Of a stretch of DNA of 64,000 nucleotides, positions 8,959 to 17,401 are shown piece after piece. Each line of letters starts with the position of its first letter. Positions within the stretch are counted from its first letter, which is position 1. The translations under genes and the position numbers were made by a program. The DNA is from JALORV01 sp963702595. GTDB lineage: Bacteria; Pseudomonadota; Gammaproteobacteria; Burkholderiales; Burkholderiaceae_F. The stretch covers positions 186,001 through 250,000 of the forward strand of contig CAVPDC010000022.1 in assembly GCA_963702595.1 (NCBI GenBank), written 5' to 3'. The notes below the pieces were generated by a model that was given only the letters and a program-made list of their open reading frames with translations, had not been told where the DNA came from and did not search any database.

Positions 8959-9231
8959 TCAGGCCTTTGAGCTCTTTTGCATGCGCGCCACGATCCAGTC
9001 CGCCAGCACCGGCGCAAAGCTCAGTGCAGCGGCGCCCAGGAGCCGCAGCGCCCCGGTGCCCGCATTGCCCGATTCGAACGCGACAAAAAGCGCCGCGAGT
9101 GCCACGGTCGATGCAGCCACGATGATCGGCCCGCGCGGCCGTGCGAGCAGCCACGGATAGACGAACACTCCCAGGATCACGATCAGGCCGATCGTGATCG
9201 GACCGCTGATGCTCTGGGGAATGCCGATCAC
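8959..9231 (-). CDS. Small hypothetical inner-membrane protein coupled to lipA
   Basis: Ninety residues with three hydrophobic helices: ITIGLIVILGVFVYPWLL, IIVAASTVALAALFVAF and LLGAAALSFAPVLADWIV. The tail KSSKA is basic. The start is GTG at 9231, which overlaps the lipA stop as GTGA; such a 4-bp overlap is strong evidence for a real, translationally coupled gene. No function or family was recognised. Confidence 0.65.
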   Translation of the reverse strand: MIGIPQSISGPITIGLIVILGVFVYPWLLARPRGPIIVAASTVALAALFVAFESGNAGTGALRLLGAAALSFAPVLADWIVARMQKSSKA

Positions 9232-10217
9232 GTCGTTGCGACGAAACCCGCGGCGTGCGCCTGCCGGTCGGCGTGGTAGCTCGAGCGTACCATCGCGCCG
9301 CAGGCGGCGTGCGAGAAGCCCATCTTCGCGGCCTCGGCCTCGAACATGCTGAACGCGTCCGGATGCACGTAGCGGCGTACCGGAAGGTGATGGTTGGTGG
9401 GCGCGAGGTACTGGCCGACCGTCAGCATGTCGACGCCGTGCGCGCGCAGATCGAGCATCACCTGCAGGATCTCGTCGTCGGTTTCGCCGAGACCGACCAT
9501 CAGTCCGCTCTTGGTCGGCACGCCGGGCACCCGCCGCTTGAACTCCTGCAGCAACGTCAGCGAGTGCTGGTAGTCCGAACCGGGACGCGACTCGCGATAC
9601 AGCCGCGGCACCGTCTCCAGGTTGTGGTTCATCACGTCCGGAGGCGCGGCTTCGAGGATCGCGAGCGCCCGCTCGAGCCGGCCGCGGAAGTCAGGCACCA
9701 GTACCTCGATCCGCGTGGCGGGCGACAGCTCGCGCGTCGCGCGGATGCAGTCGACGAAGTGTTGCGCGCCGCCGTCCTTGAGGTCATCGCGATCGACCGA
9801 CGTGATGACGACGTAGTTGAGTTTAAGCGCGGCGATTGTTCGGGCCAGGTTGGTCGGCTCGTTGACATCGAGCGGATCGGGCCGGCCGTGACCGACGTCG
9901 CAAAATGGGCAGCGGCGTGTGCACTTGTCGCCCATGATCATGAAGGTCGCCGTGCCCTTGCCGAAGCACTCGCCGATGTTGGGGCAGGTCGCTTCCTCGC
10001 ACACGGTGTGCAGGTTGTGCTCGCGCAGGATCGCCTTGATCTCGTAGAAGCGCGTCGAGGCGGAGCCTGCCTTCACGCGGATCCACGCGGGCTTCTTCAG
10101 CGCTTCGCCTGCCGCAACCGGCTTGATGTCGAACTTCTTGAACACCTTGCCGGTTTTGGCCTCGCCCTTGAGTTTGGCGTAGGGGTCGCGGATCAAAGGT
10201 GGCGCGTCGCTGGACAT
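9228..10217 (-). CDS. lipA: Lipoyl synthase LipA (radical SAM)
   Basis: LipA inserts two sulfurs into protein-bound octanoyl groups to make the lipoyl cofactor of 2-oxoacid dehydrogenases and the glycine cleavage system. Both iron-sulfur sites are visible: the auxiliary cluster cysteines C73, C78 and C84 (CEEATCPNIGEC) and the radical-SAM CxxxCxxC at C99, C103 and C106 (CTRRCPFCD). Also present are MNHNLETVPRLY and GLGETDDEI. Length 329 is normal. It follows lipB on the same strand, so octanoyl transfer and sulfur insertion are encoded together. Confidence 0.98.
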   Translation of the reverse strand: MSSDAPPLIRDPYAKLKGEAKTGKVFKKFDIKPVAAGEALKKPAWIRVKAGSASTRFYEIKAILREHNLHTVCEEATCPNIGECFGKGTATFMIMGDKCTRRCPFCDVGHGRPDPLDVNEPTNLARTIAALKLNYVVITSVDRDDLKDGGAQHFVDCIRATRELSPATRIEVLVPDFRGRLERALAILEAAPPDVMNHNLETVPRLYRESRPGSDYQHSLTLLQEFKRRVPGVPTKSGLMVGLGETDDEILQVMLDLRAHGVDMLTVGQYLAPTNHHLPVRRYVHPDAFSMFEAEAAKMGFSHAACGAMVRSSYHADRQAHAAGFVATT

Positions 10218-10290
10218 GGGGATGTGCCGTGGGCGCGGCCGACGGCGCGTGGAGGCAGAGAGTGCTCAAGTGTAGCCAACGAGGCCGCTT

Positions 10291-10929
10291 TCAAGCCGTC
10301 AGATGCGTAGCCAGGCGCTCGGCCAGGCGAGCGGCGACAACGTGCGGCTCGGCAGCGACGCCGAGTGTGGCCAGATCGACAACGGGCAAGCCCGAGTAGC
10401 CGCAGGGGTTGATCAGGGCAAAGGGCGCCAGGTCCATCTTCACGTTCAGTGCGACGCCGTGATAACTGCAACCACGCGTAACCTTGATCCCGAGCGCGGC
10501 GATCTTCGCGTGGCCCGCCAGCTCGCCACCGGCGTTGCCATGGCGCCAAGGCACATACACGCCGGGCGCGCCGCTGACACGGCGGGCGTCGACGCCCAGC
10601 CCTTCCAGCGTCTGGATCACGGCCTGCTCGATGCGGAACACGAGTTCCTTGACGTAAATGCCGAGCCTGCGCAAGTCGACGAGCGGGTAGGCCACCACCT
10701 GGCCAGGTCCATGGTAGGTCACCTGACCGCCGCGGTCGGTCTGAACGACCGGAATGTCGGTGACCGCCAGCAGGTGCTCGTGTCGGCCCGCCTGGCCCAG
10801 CGTGAACACTGGCGGGTGTTCCACGAGCCAGAGTTCGTCCTCGGTGTCGGACTTGCGCTGCCCGGTGAAGTTGCGCATCGCCCGCCAGGTCGGCACGTAG
10901 TCGGCACGGCCCAGGTGGCGCACGATCAT
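10291..10929 (-). CDS. lipB: Octanoyltransferase LipB
   Basis: LipB moves octanoate from octanoyl-ACP to lipoyl domains, the first step of endogenous lipoate synthesis. The 212-residue protein carries TYHGPGQVVAYPLVDLRRL near residue 71, the catalytic lysine in GHAKIAA (Lys142) and the acyl-accepting cysteine in NPCGYSG (Cys176). It lies in the run dacC-dat-ybeD-lipB-lipA, 18 bp after the UPF0250 gene and 73 bp before lipA. Confidence 0.97.
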   Translation of the reverse strand: MIVRHLGRADYVPTWRAMRNFTGQRKSDTEDELWLVEHPPVFTLGQAGRHEHLLAVTDIPVVQTDRGGQVTYHGPGQVVAYPLVDLRRLGIYVKELVFRIEQAVIQTLEGLGVDARRVSGAPGVYVPWRHGNAGGELAGHAKIAALGIKVTRGCSYHGVALNVKMDLAPFALINPCGYSGLPVVDLATLGVAAEPHVVAARLAERLATHLTA

Positions 10930-10947
10930 CGCGGCACTGGCACTGCG

Positions 10948-11229
10948 TCAGAGAACGATCTTGACCATCGGATGGCTGGTCAGCGCGCGATACAGCGCAT
11001 CGAGCTGCTCGCGCGAAACCGCGCGCACCGTTGCGGTCAGCGACATGTAGTTGCCATCCTTGGAGCTGCGCATCTCGAGCGTGGAGGCGTCGAAGTCGGG
11101 CGCGTGCTGCAACACGACTTCGACGATGGCCTGGGCGAAACCGTCGTCACGCCGACCCATGATCTTGATTGGAAAATCGGTCGGAAACTCGAGCCCGCGC
11201 GGCCCGTCGTCGGGCCCGCCGCCACTCAT
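10948..11229 (-). CDS. ybeD: UPF0250/DUF493 family protein (YbeD-like)
   Basis: A 93-residue protein of the YbeD/DUF493 family, an ACT-like small fold with no established biochemical role. Family features are LEFPTDFPIKIMGR, a central VLQHAPDF and a C-terminal YRALTSHPMVKIVL. The ATG overlaps the stop of the upstream aminotransferase gene (ATGA). Its fixed position just before lipB in many proteobacteria suggests a link to lipoate metabolism, but that is only association. Confidence 0.92.
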   Translation of the reverse strand: MSGGGPDDGPRGLEFPTDFPIKIMGRRDDGFAQAIVEVVLQHAPDFDASTLEMRSSKDGNYMSLTATVRAVSREQLDALYRALTSHPMVKIVL

Positions 11230-12146
11230 GCGGCCATGGCGCCGCGCGCCCCGGCGGACTTGCGTGCCTGCCAGCGCTTGGCGTCAGTACGTTTTGCCTC
11301 CTGGAACCAGGACCACATGCGTTTGTACATCGGGCCCGGCGCACCATCACCGACCGGACGGCCATCAAGCGTGGTGATCGGCAACACCTCGCGGCCGGAG
11401 GAACTCAGCCACAGTTCATCGGCGGTGCGCACTTCCGCCTCGCTGACCGCGCGCAGTTCGAGCGTGAGCCCATGTTCCTTCGCCAGCAGGTAGCTCGTGT
11501 CGCAGGTGATCCCGGGCAGGATCTGGTGCGACTGGCGCGGCGCAAGCATGCGCCCGTCCTTGATCACCATGACGTTGGCGCTCGATCCTTCCGTGAGGAA
11601 ACCGTCGCGCAGCATCACGGTCTCGAAAGCATCGTGGTCCGTTGCATACTGTTTCATCAGCACGTTGCCCAGCAGCGAGATGCTCTTGATGTCGCAGTGC
11701 AGCCAGCGCTCGTCGGCGTGCGTGACCGCCGCCACGCCGCCTTCGATCTGTGCCGCCGGGATCGTCGCCCAGGGCGAGGTGTTGATGAACACCGTCGGCG
11801 GGACGCCGGCCGGGAACGCATGGTCCCGCTTGGCTACGCCGCGGGTGACCTGCAGGTAGACCGCCTGCCGCGGCCACGGATGCCGCTCGATGATCGCGTC
11901 GAGCAGGTCGAACCACTTGGCCTCGTCGTAGGGATTGGCGAGGCCGATGCCGTCGCAGCTGCGCTGCAGTCGTGCAAAGTGCTCGCGCGCGCGAAACGGC
12001 GCACGGATACCGTCCACCATATCGACCGGGATCACTTCATAGACCCCGTCGCCGAAGATGAAGCCACGGTCAAGGACCGATACGGTCGCCTCGCCGAGCG
12101 GCCGCCACTGGCCGTTCAGGAAGCACGTTGCCTCGTGCCATTCCAT
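11226..12146 (-). CDS. dat: Class IV aminotransferase, probably D-amino-acid aminotransferase
   Basis: PLP-dependent fold type IV enzyme, probably interconverting D-alanine, D-glutamate and 2-oxoacids for cell-wall precursors. The ATG at 12146 overlaps the dacC stop (ATGA) and has GGAGG a few bases upstream; an ATG at 12164 is less likely. The 306-residue protein shows DRGFIFGDGVYEV near residue 26, the PLP lysine in DIKSISLLGN (Lys154) and TEGSSANVMV (Glu186). The DIKS context and the dacC neighbour favour D-amino-acid over branched-chain specificity, though sequence alone does not prove it. Confidence 0.88.
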   Translation of the reverse strand: MEWHEATCFLNGQWRPLGEATVSVLDRGFIFGDGVYEVIPVDMVDGIRAPFRAREHFARLQRSCDGIGLANPYDEAKWFDLLDAIIERHPWPRQAVYLQVTRGVAKRDHAFPAGVPPTVFINTSPWATIPAAQIEGGVAAVTHADERWLHCDIKSISLLGNVLMKQYATDHDAFETVMLRDGFLTEGSSANVMVIKDGRMLAPRQSHQILPGITCDTSYLLAKEHGLTLELRAVSEAEVRTADELWLSSSGREVLPITTLDGRPVGDGAPGPMYKRMWSWFQEAKRTDAKRWQARKSAGARGAMAA

Positions 12147-13357
12147 CAGTTGCGCCTCCTCCACCAGAGTCTGACCGCATCGTACGCGCGGCCGAACAGC
12201 CCCGCTGCCTGCGCGCTCTCGAGCGCGACGATAGGAGCATCTGCGACGACCTGGCCGGCCAGGCTCACCTTGAGGCGGCCGACGGTTTCGCCCTTCGTCA
12301 GCGGCGCAATGAGCGGATCAGGGCGTTCGATCGCCGAACGCAACTCGCGTTCGCCCAGGCGTTGCAGTTCGGCTGCCGGCACGGTCACGAACACGTCGCG
12401 CTCGGGCCCGATCGGCAATTCTGAGCGATCGCCTTTCAGGATTTCCGGGCGCGCGACGACCTGTGCCGCACGGAAGAGCCGCACGGTTTCGTAGTCGGCG
12501 AACCCGTAGTTGAGCAACCGCAGCGCCTCCTGCGCGCGCACGCTGTCGTTCGGCGCGCCGAGCACCACGGCGATCAGGCAGCGTTCGAAGCCGTTGTCGC
12601 CTTTGCCCCGCGGACGGACGGCCGTCGCGACGATCGACCAGCCGCTCGCCTCGAGATGCCCGGTCTTCATGCCATCAACTGACGTATCACTCCAGAGCAG
12701 CCGGTTGCGATTGGCCTGGGAAATCCGGTTGTAGGTGTACTCGCGCTCGCGGAAGAGCGCTACGTGCTGCGGAAAGTCACTGCGCAGGCGCTGCGCCAGC
12801 CGCGCCAGGTCGCGCGCGGTGGAGAACTGCTGCGGATCAGACAGCCCCGTGGGGTTGGCGAAGCGCGTGTCGGTCAGCCCTAGTCGCCGCGCTTCCGCAT
12901 TCATGCGTTCGACGAATGCGGCCTGCGATCCCGCGGTGTGCTCGGCCAAGGCGACGGCGGCATCGTTGCCCGACGACACGATCATGCCGCGCAACAACTC
13001 GCCGGCCGTGACGGCGCGGCCCGGTTCGATGAACATGCGCGCGCCTTCACGCCCCGGCGCGGCGAACGCAGCGTTCGAGACCGTCACCTGGTCGTCGGGA
13101 GTGATCCGCTTCTCACCGAGCGCAGTGAAGACGACATACGCCGTCATCAGCTTGGTGAGCGAAGCAGGCTCCAGACGCCGCGTGGGCTCATGACTGGTCA
13201 GCGTCGCGCCGCTGTTTGCATCAAGCAGCAGCCATGATCGGGCCGACAGCAGTGGCGCCTGGGCCGCCGCACTCGCCGTCAGCAGACAAGCGGCGAGCGG
13301 GGCGACAGCCCGGCGCAGCAGGAGCAGGAGTAAGGGCACTTCGGAAATGTGGAGCAC
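12146..13357 (-). CDS. dacC: D-alanyl-D-alanine carboxypeptidase (PBP5/6 type)
   Basis: Serine peptidase S11 that trims the terminal D-Ala from peptidoglycan stem peptides in the periplasm. All three active-site motifs are visible: ASLTK (SxxK), SSGND (SxN) and MKTGH (KTG), followed by a PBP5-type beta-rich C-terminal domain and an amphipathic tail rich in Trp/Arg (LWWRRRN) that would attach it to the membrane. The start is unclear. GTG at 13357 or GTG at 13339 are the in-frame options, neither with a good ribosome binding site; the signal peptide ends near AAAQA. About 400 residues. Confidence 0.9.
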   Translation of the reverse strand: MLHISEVPLLLLLLRRAVAPLAACLLTASAAAQAPLLSARSWLLLDANSGATLTSHEPTRRLEPASLTKLMTAYVVFTALGEKRITPDDQVTVSNAAFAAPGREGARMFIEPGRAVTAGELLRGMIVSSGNDAAVALAEHTAGSQAAFVERMNAEARRLGLTDTRFANPTGLSDPQQFSTARDLARLAQRLRSDFPQHVALFREREYTYNRISQANRNRLLWSDTSVDGMKTGHLEASGWSIVATAVRPRGKGDNGFERCLIAVVLGAPNDSVRAQEALRLLNYGFADYETVRLFRAAQVVARPEILKGDRSELPIGPERDVFVTVPAAELQRLGERELRSAIERPDPLIAPLTKGETVGRLKVSLAGQVVADAPIVALESAQAAGLFGRAYDAVRLWWRRRN

Positions 13358-13422
13358 ACCGCGCAGAGCGGAGACTCGTACGATAGCGCGCGGCGGCCGG
13401 AGTTCCCCGACCGGGTGCCGGA

Positions 13423-13935
13423 CTATCGCTTGCGCAGCGCGCGCAGGTAGTCCTGCGCAGCCGCCGGGCCGAGTGCGGCAGTCACCAGCCGTTCCGCCTC
13501 GCGCACTCGCTCGCGAAAGTCCTCGATCGTCTTGCATCCCTCGATACGGATCGCCAGGGACTCGGCGCCCGGGCCGAGCCGGTCGGTAAGTTCCCGCACC
13601 GCCCGGCGCTTGGCCTCGTCGAGCGTCATCGGGTTCTGCTCGTCGGGCGCACCGCCCTGAGTCGACGGAGAAACCGGATCCAGCATCCGGCCCGCCACCG
13701 TCGGCACATCGATGGCGTGGGTGGCCGAATTGCGCTGGATCAGGCCTGCACTTTCGAGCTGAGTGATGACAGCATCGATCTCGCCGGGGCGCAGCAGCAC
13801 GGCGAGTTCGTCGATGGTGCGCTTGCCGTCGACCATGATCAGCACGCGGCGCGTCGTCATCGAAAGCTGCGCGCTGCGCGCTGCAACTTCCGCAACTCCC
13901 TTGGGAGTCTTTGAGTAGACGCTTGAGCCGTCCAT
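13423..13935 (-). CDS. Conserved hypothetical protein, possible winged-helix N-terminus
   Basis: A 170-residue soluble protein. Residues 20-75 (TRRVLIMVDGKRTIDELAVL, then EIDAVITQLESAGLI) look like a small helix-turn-helix or winged-helix module. The second half is a charged helical region (LDEAKRRAVRELTDRLG, IEDFRERVREAERLV) joined by a Pro/Gly/Gln-rich linker. I do not recognise a named family. It lies 65 bp upstream of the dacC start on the same strand and may be co-transcribed. Confidence 0.72.
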   Translation of the reverse strand: MDGSSVYSKTPKGVAEVAARSAQLSMTTRRVLIMVDGKRTIDELAVLLRPGEIDAVITQLESAGLIQRNSATHAIDVPTVAGRMLDPVSPSTQGGAPDEQNPMTLDEAKRRAVRELTDRLGPGAESLAIRIEGCKTIEDFRERVREAERLVTAALGPAAAQDYLRALRKR

Positions 13936-14005
13936 GTTTCCTTGTCGCCGTCAGTGGCGCTTCTTTTGCCTTGGGGCGCAATCTGCAGCCCCGAACGCAA
14001 ACCTT

Positions 14006-14686
14006 TTAATGACTTTGCTCGGCGGCGTCAAACTGAGACATGCCCCGGATGTGCGCGCTTATCCGCGCTTTGAGAACCGGCAGACGGCGGTGGAAGAAGT
14101 GGTCGGCCCCGGGAATGACGAGTACCGGCAGGCCTTGCGGTCGAGCCCAGTCAAGCACCGCGGCAAGCGAAATCGTTTCGTCGAGCTCGCCATGAATCAC
14201 CAGCGTATCGGCGCGCACTTCAGGCATCGGCCACTTGCCGGCCGCCGCGCCGACCAGGACCAGGTAGTCGACCGGCCGCGCGCTTTCCGCCATCAATCGA
14301 GCCGCCTGTGCGGCTACGAAACTGCCGAAGGAGAAACCGGCGAGCGCCATCGGATAGGACGCGGCGAGTCGCTCGCGTACGCCGTCGAGGGCCGGCACCG
14401 TGCGCAGCACATGCAGCAGGTCGGACGTCTCTCCCTGCCCATGGTCGTGCGAACCCTCGGAGTCGCCAACGCCGCGGAAATTGAAGCGGATCGCGAGCCA
14501 TCCGAGCGAGGCGAAGGTCCGTGCCATCGTCGCGGCCACCTTGTTGTCCATAGTGCCGCCGTAAAGCGGGTGCGGGTGACCGATGCACGCGACGCCGCTC
14601 GCCGGCCCGGCCAGGGGCCAGTCCAGCGCGAGTTCGATGCGGCCAACCGGACCGTCGATCAGCCGCTTCTCCGCGCGCGGGGTCAT
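14006..14686 (-). CDS. Alpha/beta hydrolase
   Basis: A 226-residue alpha/beta-fold hydrolase. It shows the oxyanion region HPHPLYGGTMDNKV, FNFRGVGDSEGSHD, the nucleophile elbow GFSFGSF (Ser), the Asp-containing VIHGELDE and the catalytic His in GADHFFH. This subgroup is widespread in betaproteobacteria; its substrates are not known. The ATG lies 2 bp from the end of the MITE-like element, so its upstream region, including any ribosome binding site, is supplied by that element. An upstream ferredoxin gene on the same strand was probably its former operon partner. Confidence 0.88.
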   Translation of the reverse strand: MTPRAEKRLIDGPVGRIELALDWPLAGPASGVACIGHPHPLYGGTMDNKVAATMARTFASLGWLAIRFNFRGVGDSEGSHDHGQGETSDLLHVLRTVPALDGVRERLAASYPMALAGFSFGSFVAAQAARLMAESARPVDYLVLVGAAAGKWPMPEVRADTLVIHGELDETISLAAVLDWARPQGLPVLVIPGADHFFHRRLPVLKARISAHIRGMSQFDAAEQSH

Positions 14687-14687
14687 A

Positions 14688-14959
14688 AGGGCCTGTTAAC
14701 GCCTAGCTCGCGCATCCGCCGGGGCTTGGCGGGGCGCGCAGCGTTGTTGCGGCTCCTCGCCGTGGCTCGGCAATGGTCTCGTCGCCGCGCCTAGCTGCGT
14801 GCGCGCCCCGCCAAGACCCGGCCCTCCGGGTGATCCGGAAGTAAAGCCGCACTCGTCGTTGCGCTGCCTGGACAGGGAGCCGCCCTGCCGGCGGCAGCGC
14901 GCCTCGATTGCGAACTTTCTGGAGGTCACGCATGTGCGATCCAGGCGTTAACAGGCCCT
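14688..14959. mobile_element. MITE-like element (272 bp) with terminal inverted repeats
   Basis: The ends AGGGCCTGTTAACGCCT (14688-14704) and AGGCGTTAACAGGCCCT (14943-14959) are perfect 17-bp inverted repeats. The complementarity continues inward to about 31 bp with four mismatches. The interior encodes no convincing transposase. The element exactly fills the gap between the ferredoxin gene (its right end overlaps the TAG stop) and the hydrolase ATG. Flanking bases are TA on the left and AG on the right; taking ends as GGGCC/GGCCC gives TAA and TAG, so a clean target duplication cannot be assigned. A non-autonomous derivative of an insertion sequence is the likeliest identity. Confidence 0.75.
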
Positions 14960-15266
14960 AGAGCCGCAGGCGGTCGACGACGCGGCCGTTCACCAGATGC
15001 GAGTCGATGATCTCGTCGATGTCATCACGGTCGACGTAGGTGTACCAGGTGCCTGCCGGGTAGACCACGATGCACGGACCTTCGTCGCAACGATCGAGAC
15101 AACCGGACTTGTTGATGCGCACCTGTCCCTCGCCGTTGAGCCCGAGCTCCTTGATGCGTGACTTCGCGTACTGCTGCATTTCGCTGGCCTGGTGCCGACC
15201 GCAGCAGGCCGAGCCGTCGTCGCGCTCGTTGAGGCAGAAGAAGACATGGTGCTTGTAATAGCTCAT
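14958..15266 (-). CDS. Thioredoxin-like [2Fe-2S] ferredoxin
   Basis: A 102-residue protein of the thioredoxin-fold 2Fe-2S ferredoxin group. Four cluster cysteines are apparent: CLNERDDGSACCG near the N-terminus and SGCLDRCDEGPC in the second half. Length and motif spacing fit the family. The stop codon TAG shares its first two bases with the right end of the MITE-like element. It probably once formed an operon with the hydrolase on the far side. Physiological partner unknown. Confidence 0.92.
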   Translation of the reverse strand: MSYYKHHVFFCLNERDDGSACCGRHQASEMQQYAKSRIKELGLNGEGQVRINKSGCLDRCDEGPCIVVYPAGTWYTYVDRDDIDEIIDSHLVNGRVVDRLRL

Positions 15267-15317
15267 GGCGCGCCGACGGTTCAGGATGAGTGATGCATTA
15301 TAGGAACGACAGCATGG

Positions 15318-16427
15318 CTAGCCGTGCTCGGGCGCGAAGGAGAGCAGCCCGACCGCGAGCGCAGGTGGCCATAGCATCGCGAGCCAATGGGCCAGCGCGT
15401 TGAAATTGAGCAGACGTCCCTGGCGCCACTCCTGCATCTGGGCCAAGTGGTAGGGATTGTCAGGCACTACATTGACCGCCACCATCAGGGCGACCAGCGC
15501 CACGAGGGCGAGCCGGGCCTGCAACACCCGGCGGCCGCCACTGGCGGCGGCGAGCGATAGCAGTCCCAGCGCGAGTCCGCCGATTGCACCCGGCGTCAGC
15601 CACGCGAGCGCGCGGTCGGGTCCGAACTGGACGGCATTGGCGAGCGACTTGGTTGCGAGCGCAGCGCACAGCAACGCGATCAGCAATCGATAGCGCGGCG
15701 CGGACGGCTGCGTCACGGATGACAGTGCGAGGCCGGCAGCGAGAACCGAGGCCGCAACGACGAATGCCTCCGCGAGCACGAACTCCGCGGGCCCGAAGCT
15801 GTTGGCCTCGAACATCCACCACTGGCCGCCGAGAGCTTCGACGACCGGTTCCAGTGCGATGCGCAACTCGCCGTTGCCGAACAGCATCGGGGCCGGATAG
15901 ATCTGGGCGACAGGCCACAAGGCCACCCCCATCAGCACCCCCGTGGCGTGCCGCTCGAACCACTGTCGGCGCCAATCGGCGAGACGTCCACGGTCGATCA
16001 CGGTGGACGTCAGCGGCGCCGCGATGACGGCGCCGGCGAGCGCGCCCAGCGTGTTGGCCAGTAGGTCAATGTTCGAGGCAATGCGCGTCGGAAGATAGGT
16101 CTGCACCGCTTCGATCGAGCCCGACAGGCACGCACCGCCCAGCGTGCCCAGCACGATCGCGCTCAGGCCGCGCACCCGCGGGTGAACCGCCAGAACGATG
16201 AGCGCACCAAACGGCAGGTAGGCGAGCACGTTGGCGACGAGGTCGAAGGTCGTAATGTATTGAGGTGCCGGCGCGGTCAGGTAGGCCCAGGCGTCGATGC
16301 CCAGGTCGCGCCAGCCCGACCACGGGGCGAGTCCGGAATAGAGCAGCAGCAACCCGTAGACCACGAAGGCGGCGCGTGCGATCGGCGAGGCCTGCATGCG
16401 CTGTGTCGGGATCAGTCGGGTATTCAT
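15318..16427 (-). CDS. VanZ-like family membrane protein
   Basis: Polytopic inner-membrane protein of 369 residues with about nine or ten hydrophobic helices. The N-terminal third has the VanZ-like pattern (TFDLVANVLAYLPFGALIV, IEAVQTYLPTRIASNIDLL). VanZ itself gives low-level teicoplanin resistance by an unknown mechanism; most chromosomal VanZ-like proteins have no assigned role. It lies alone between the ferredoxin gene and the divergent birA. Confidence 0.85.
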   Translation of the reverse strand: MNTRLIPTQRMQASPIARAAFVVYGLLLLYSGLAPWSGWRDLGIDAWAYLTAPAPQYITTFDLVANVLAYLPFGALIVLAVHPRVRGLSAIVLGTLGGACLSGSIEAVQTYLPTRIASNIDLLANTLGALAGAVIAAPLTSTVIDRGRLADWRRQWFERHATGVLMGVALWPVAQIYPAPMLFGNGELRIALEPVVEALGGQWWMFEANSFGPAEFVLAEAFVVAASVLAAGLALSSVTQPSAPRYRLLIALLCAALATKSLANAVQFGPDRALAWLTPGAIGGLALGLLSLAAASGGRRVLQARLALVALVALMVAVNVVPDNPYHLAQMQEWRQGRLLNFNALAHWLAMLWPPALAVGLLSFAPEHG

Positions 16428-16528
16428 CGTGGCGCTACTCTAGGCCATGCGCAGGCAATGACAAATGCAAGGTCGCTGCGACGGCGCACCGATGTTAAAG
16501 TCGATCGGTCTTCAACTCCTCCGCGCAC

Positions 16529-17401
16529 GTGAGTCCTTCCACCCCTGTGCCGGTTCCCGCGGCGATTGTTGAGCGTTTCGAGGCGCCGCCGTTGTCGGCG
16601 GGCGCCCTCGAGCGCTGGCTGGCGGACGCCGGCGTGGCGGGCGGCTGTCGGGTCGAGGTAGTGGCGACGACAGGTTCGACTAACGAGGATCTGCTCGTGC
16701 GTGCGCGCCAGCAGCAACCCGACTCTCCGATCCTGCGCGCGACAGACGAGCAGACGGCCGGCCGCGGCCGGCAGAACAGAACGTGGCGCGCCAGACCCCG
16801 GTCGGCGCTGCTGTTCACGCTAGCGGTGCCGCTCGCCTCGCTGCCGGCGGCGCTGCCAGCGATCACCCTGGCCGGCGGCGTTGCACTGGCCGAATACCTC
16901 CATGGCCGCGGCGTGCCGGTCGCTCTGAAGTGGCCAAACGATGTGCTGCTCGACGCGCGCAAGCTTGCCGGCATGCTGTGTGAGCTGGGGATCGACACAG
17001 GCGGACGCGCGACCCTCGTGGTGGGCGTTGGCTTGAACGGCTGGCTGTCGGAAGACGACCGCACCGGCATCGGCCAGCCCGCGGCCGCCCTGGCGGAGGT
17101 CGTCGACTCGTCGCTGCTCGCAGCCGAACGCGAGGCGTGGATCGCGCAGATGGCCGCTGGGCTGCTCGCGATGGTGTCAGGCTACGTCGATCGCGGCTTC
17201 GTTCCCGTGCGCGAGCGCTACAACGCGCTTTTGCATGGGCGCGGCGACGAGGTCGACATCATCGACGATGGCCGGGTCACGGCCAGCGGACGCGTCATCG
17301 AAGTCGACACGCTCGGCCGCCTGGTGCTTGCCTCCGGCAATGGACCGCGCGCGATCAACGTCGGCGATGTCTCGCTGCGGCGGGCGGAGTCGCACCGATG
17401 A
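16529..17401 (+). CDS. birA: Biotin--[acetyl-CoA carboxylase] ligase BirA, catalytic form without DNA-binding domain
   Basis: Attaches biotin to the carrier protein of acetyl-CoA carboxylase via biotinyl-AMP. Key motifs are TTGSTNEDLLVRA, TAGRGRQNRTW (biotinyl-AMP loop), LKWPNDVLLDARKLAGML and GVGLNG. The start is GTG at 16529 and the length 290. The N-terminal helix-turn-helix that makes E. coli BirA a repressor is absent, so this protein should be an enzyme only. Its stop overlaps the coaX ATG (ATGA). Confidence 0.95.
   Translation: MSPSTPVPVPAAIVERFEAPPLSAGALERWLADAGVAGGCRVEVVATTGSTNEDLLVRARQQQPDSPILRATDEQTAGRGRQNRTWRARPRSALLFTLAVPLASLPAALPAITLAGGVALAEYLHGRGVPVALKWPNDVLLDARKLAGMLCELGIDTGGRATLVVGVGLNGWLSEDDRTGIGQPAAALAEVVDSSLLAAEREAWIAQMAAGLLAMVSGYVDRGFVPVRERYNALLHGRGDEVDIIDDGRVTASGRVIEVDTLGRLVLASGNGPRAINVGDVSLRRAESHR

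Noticed and set aside
14703..14933. 76-codon frame inside the MITE-like element
   Set aside because: Arg/Ala/Pro-rich and spans most of the element; no transposase motif. Probably a frame created by the GC-rich repeat.
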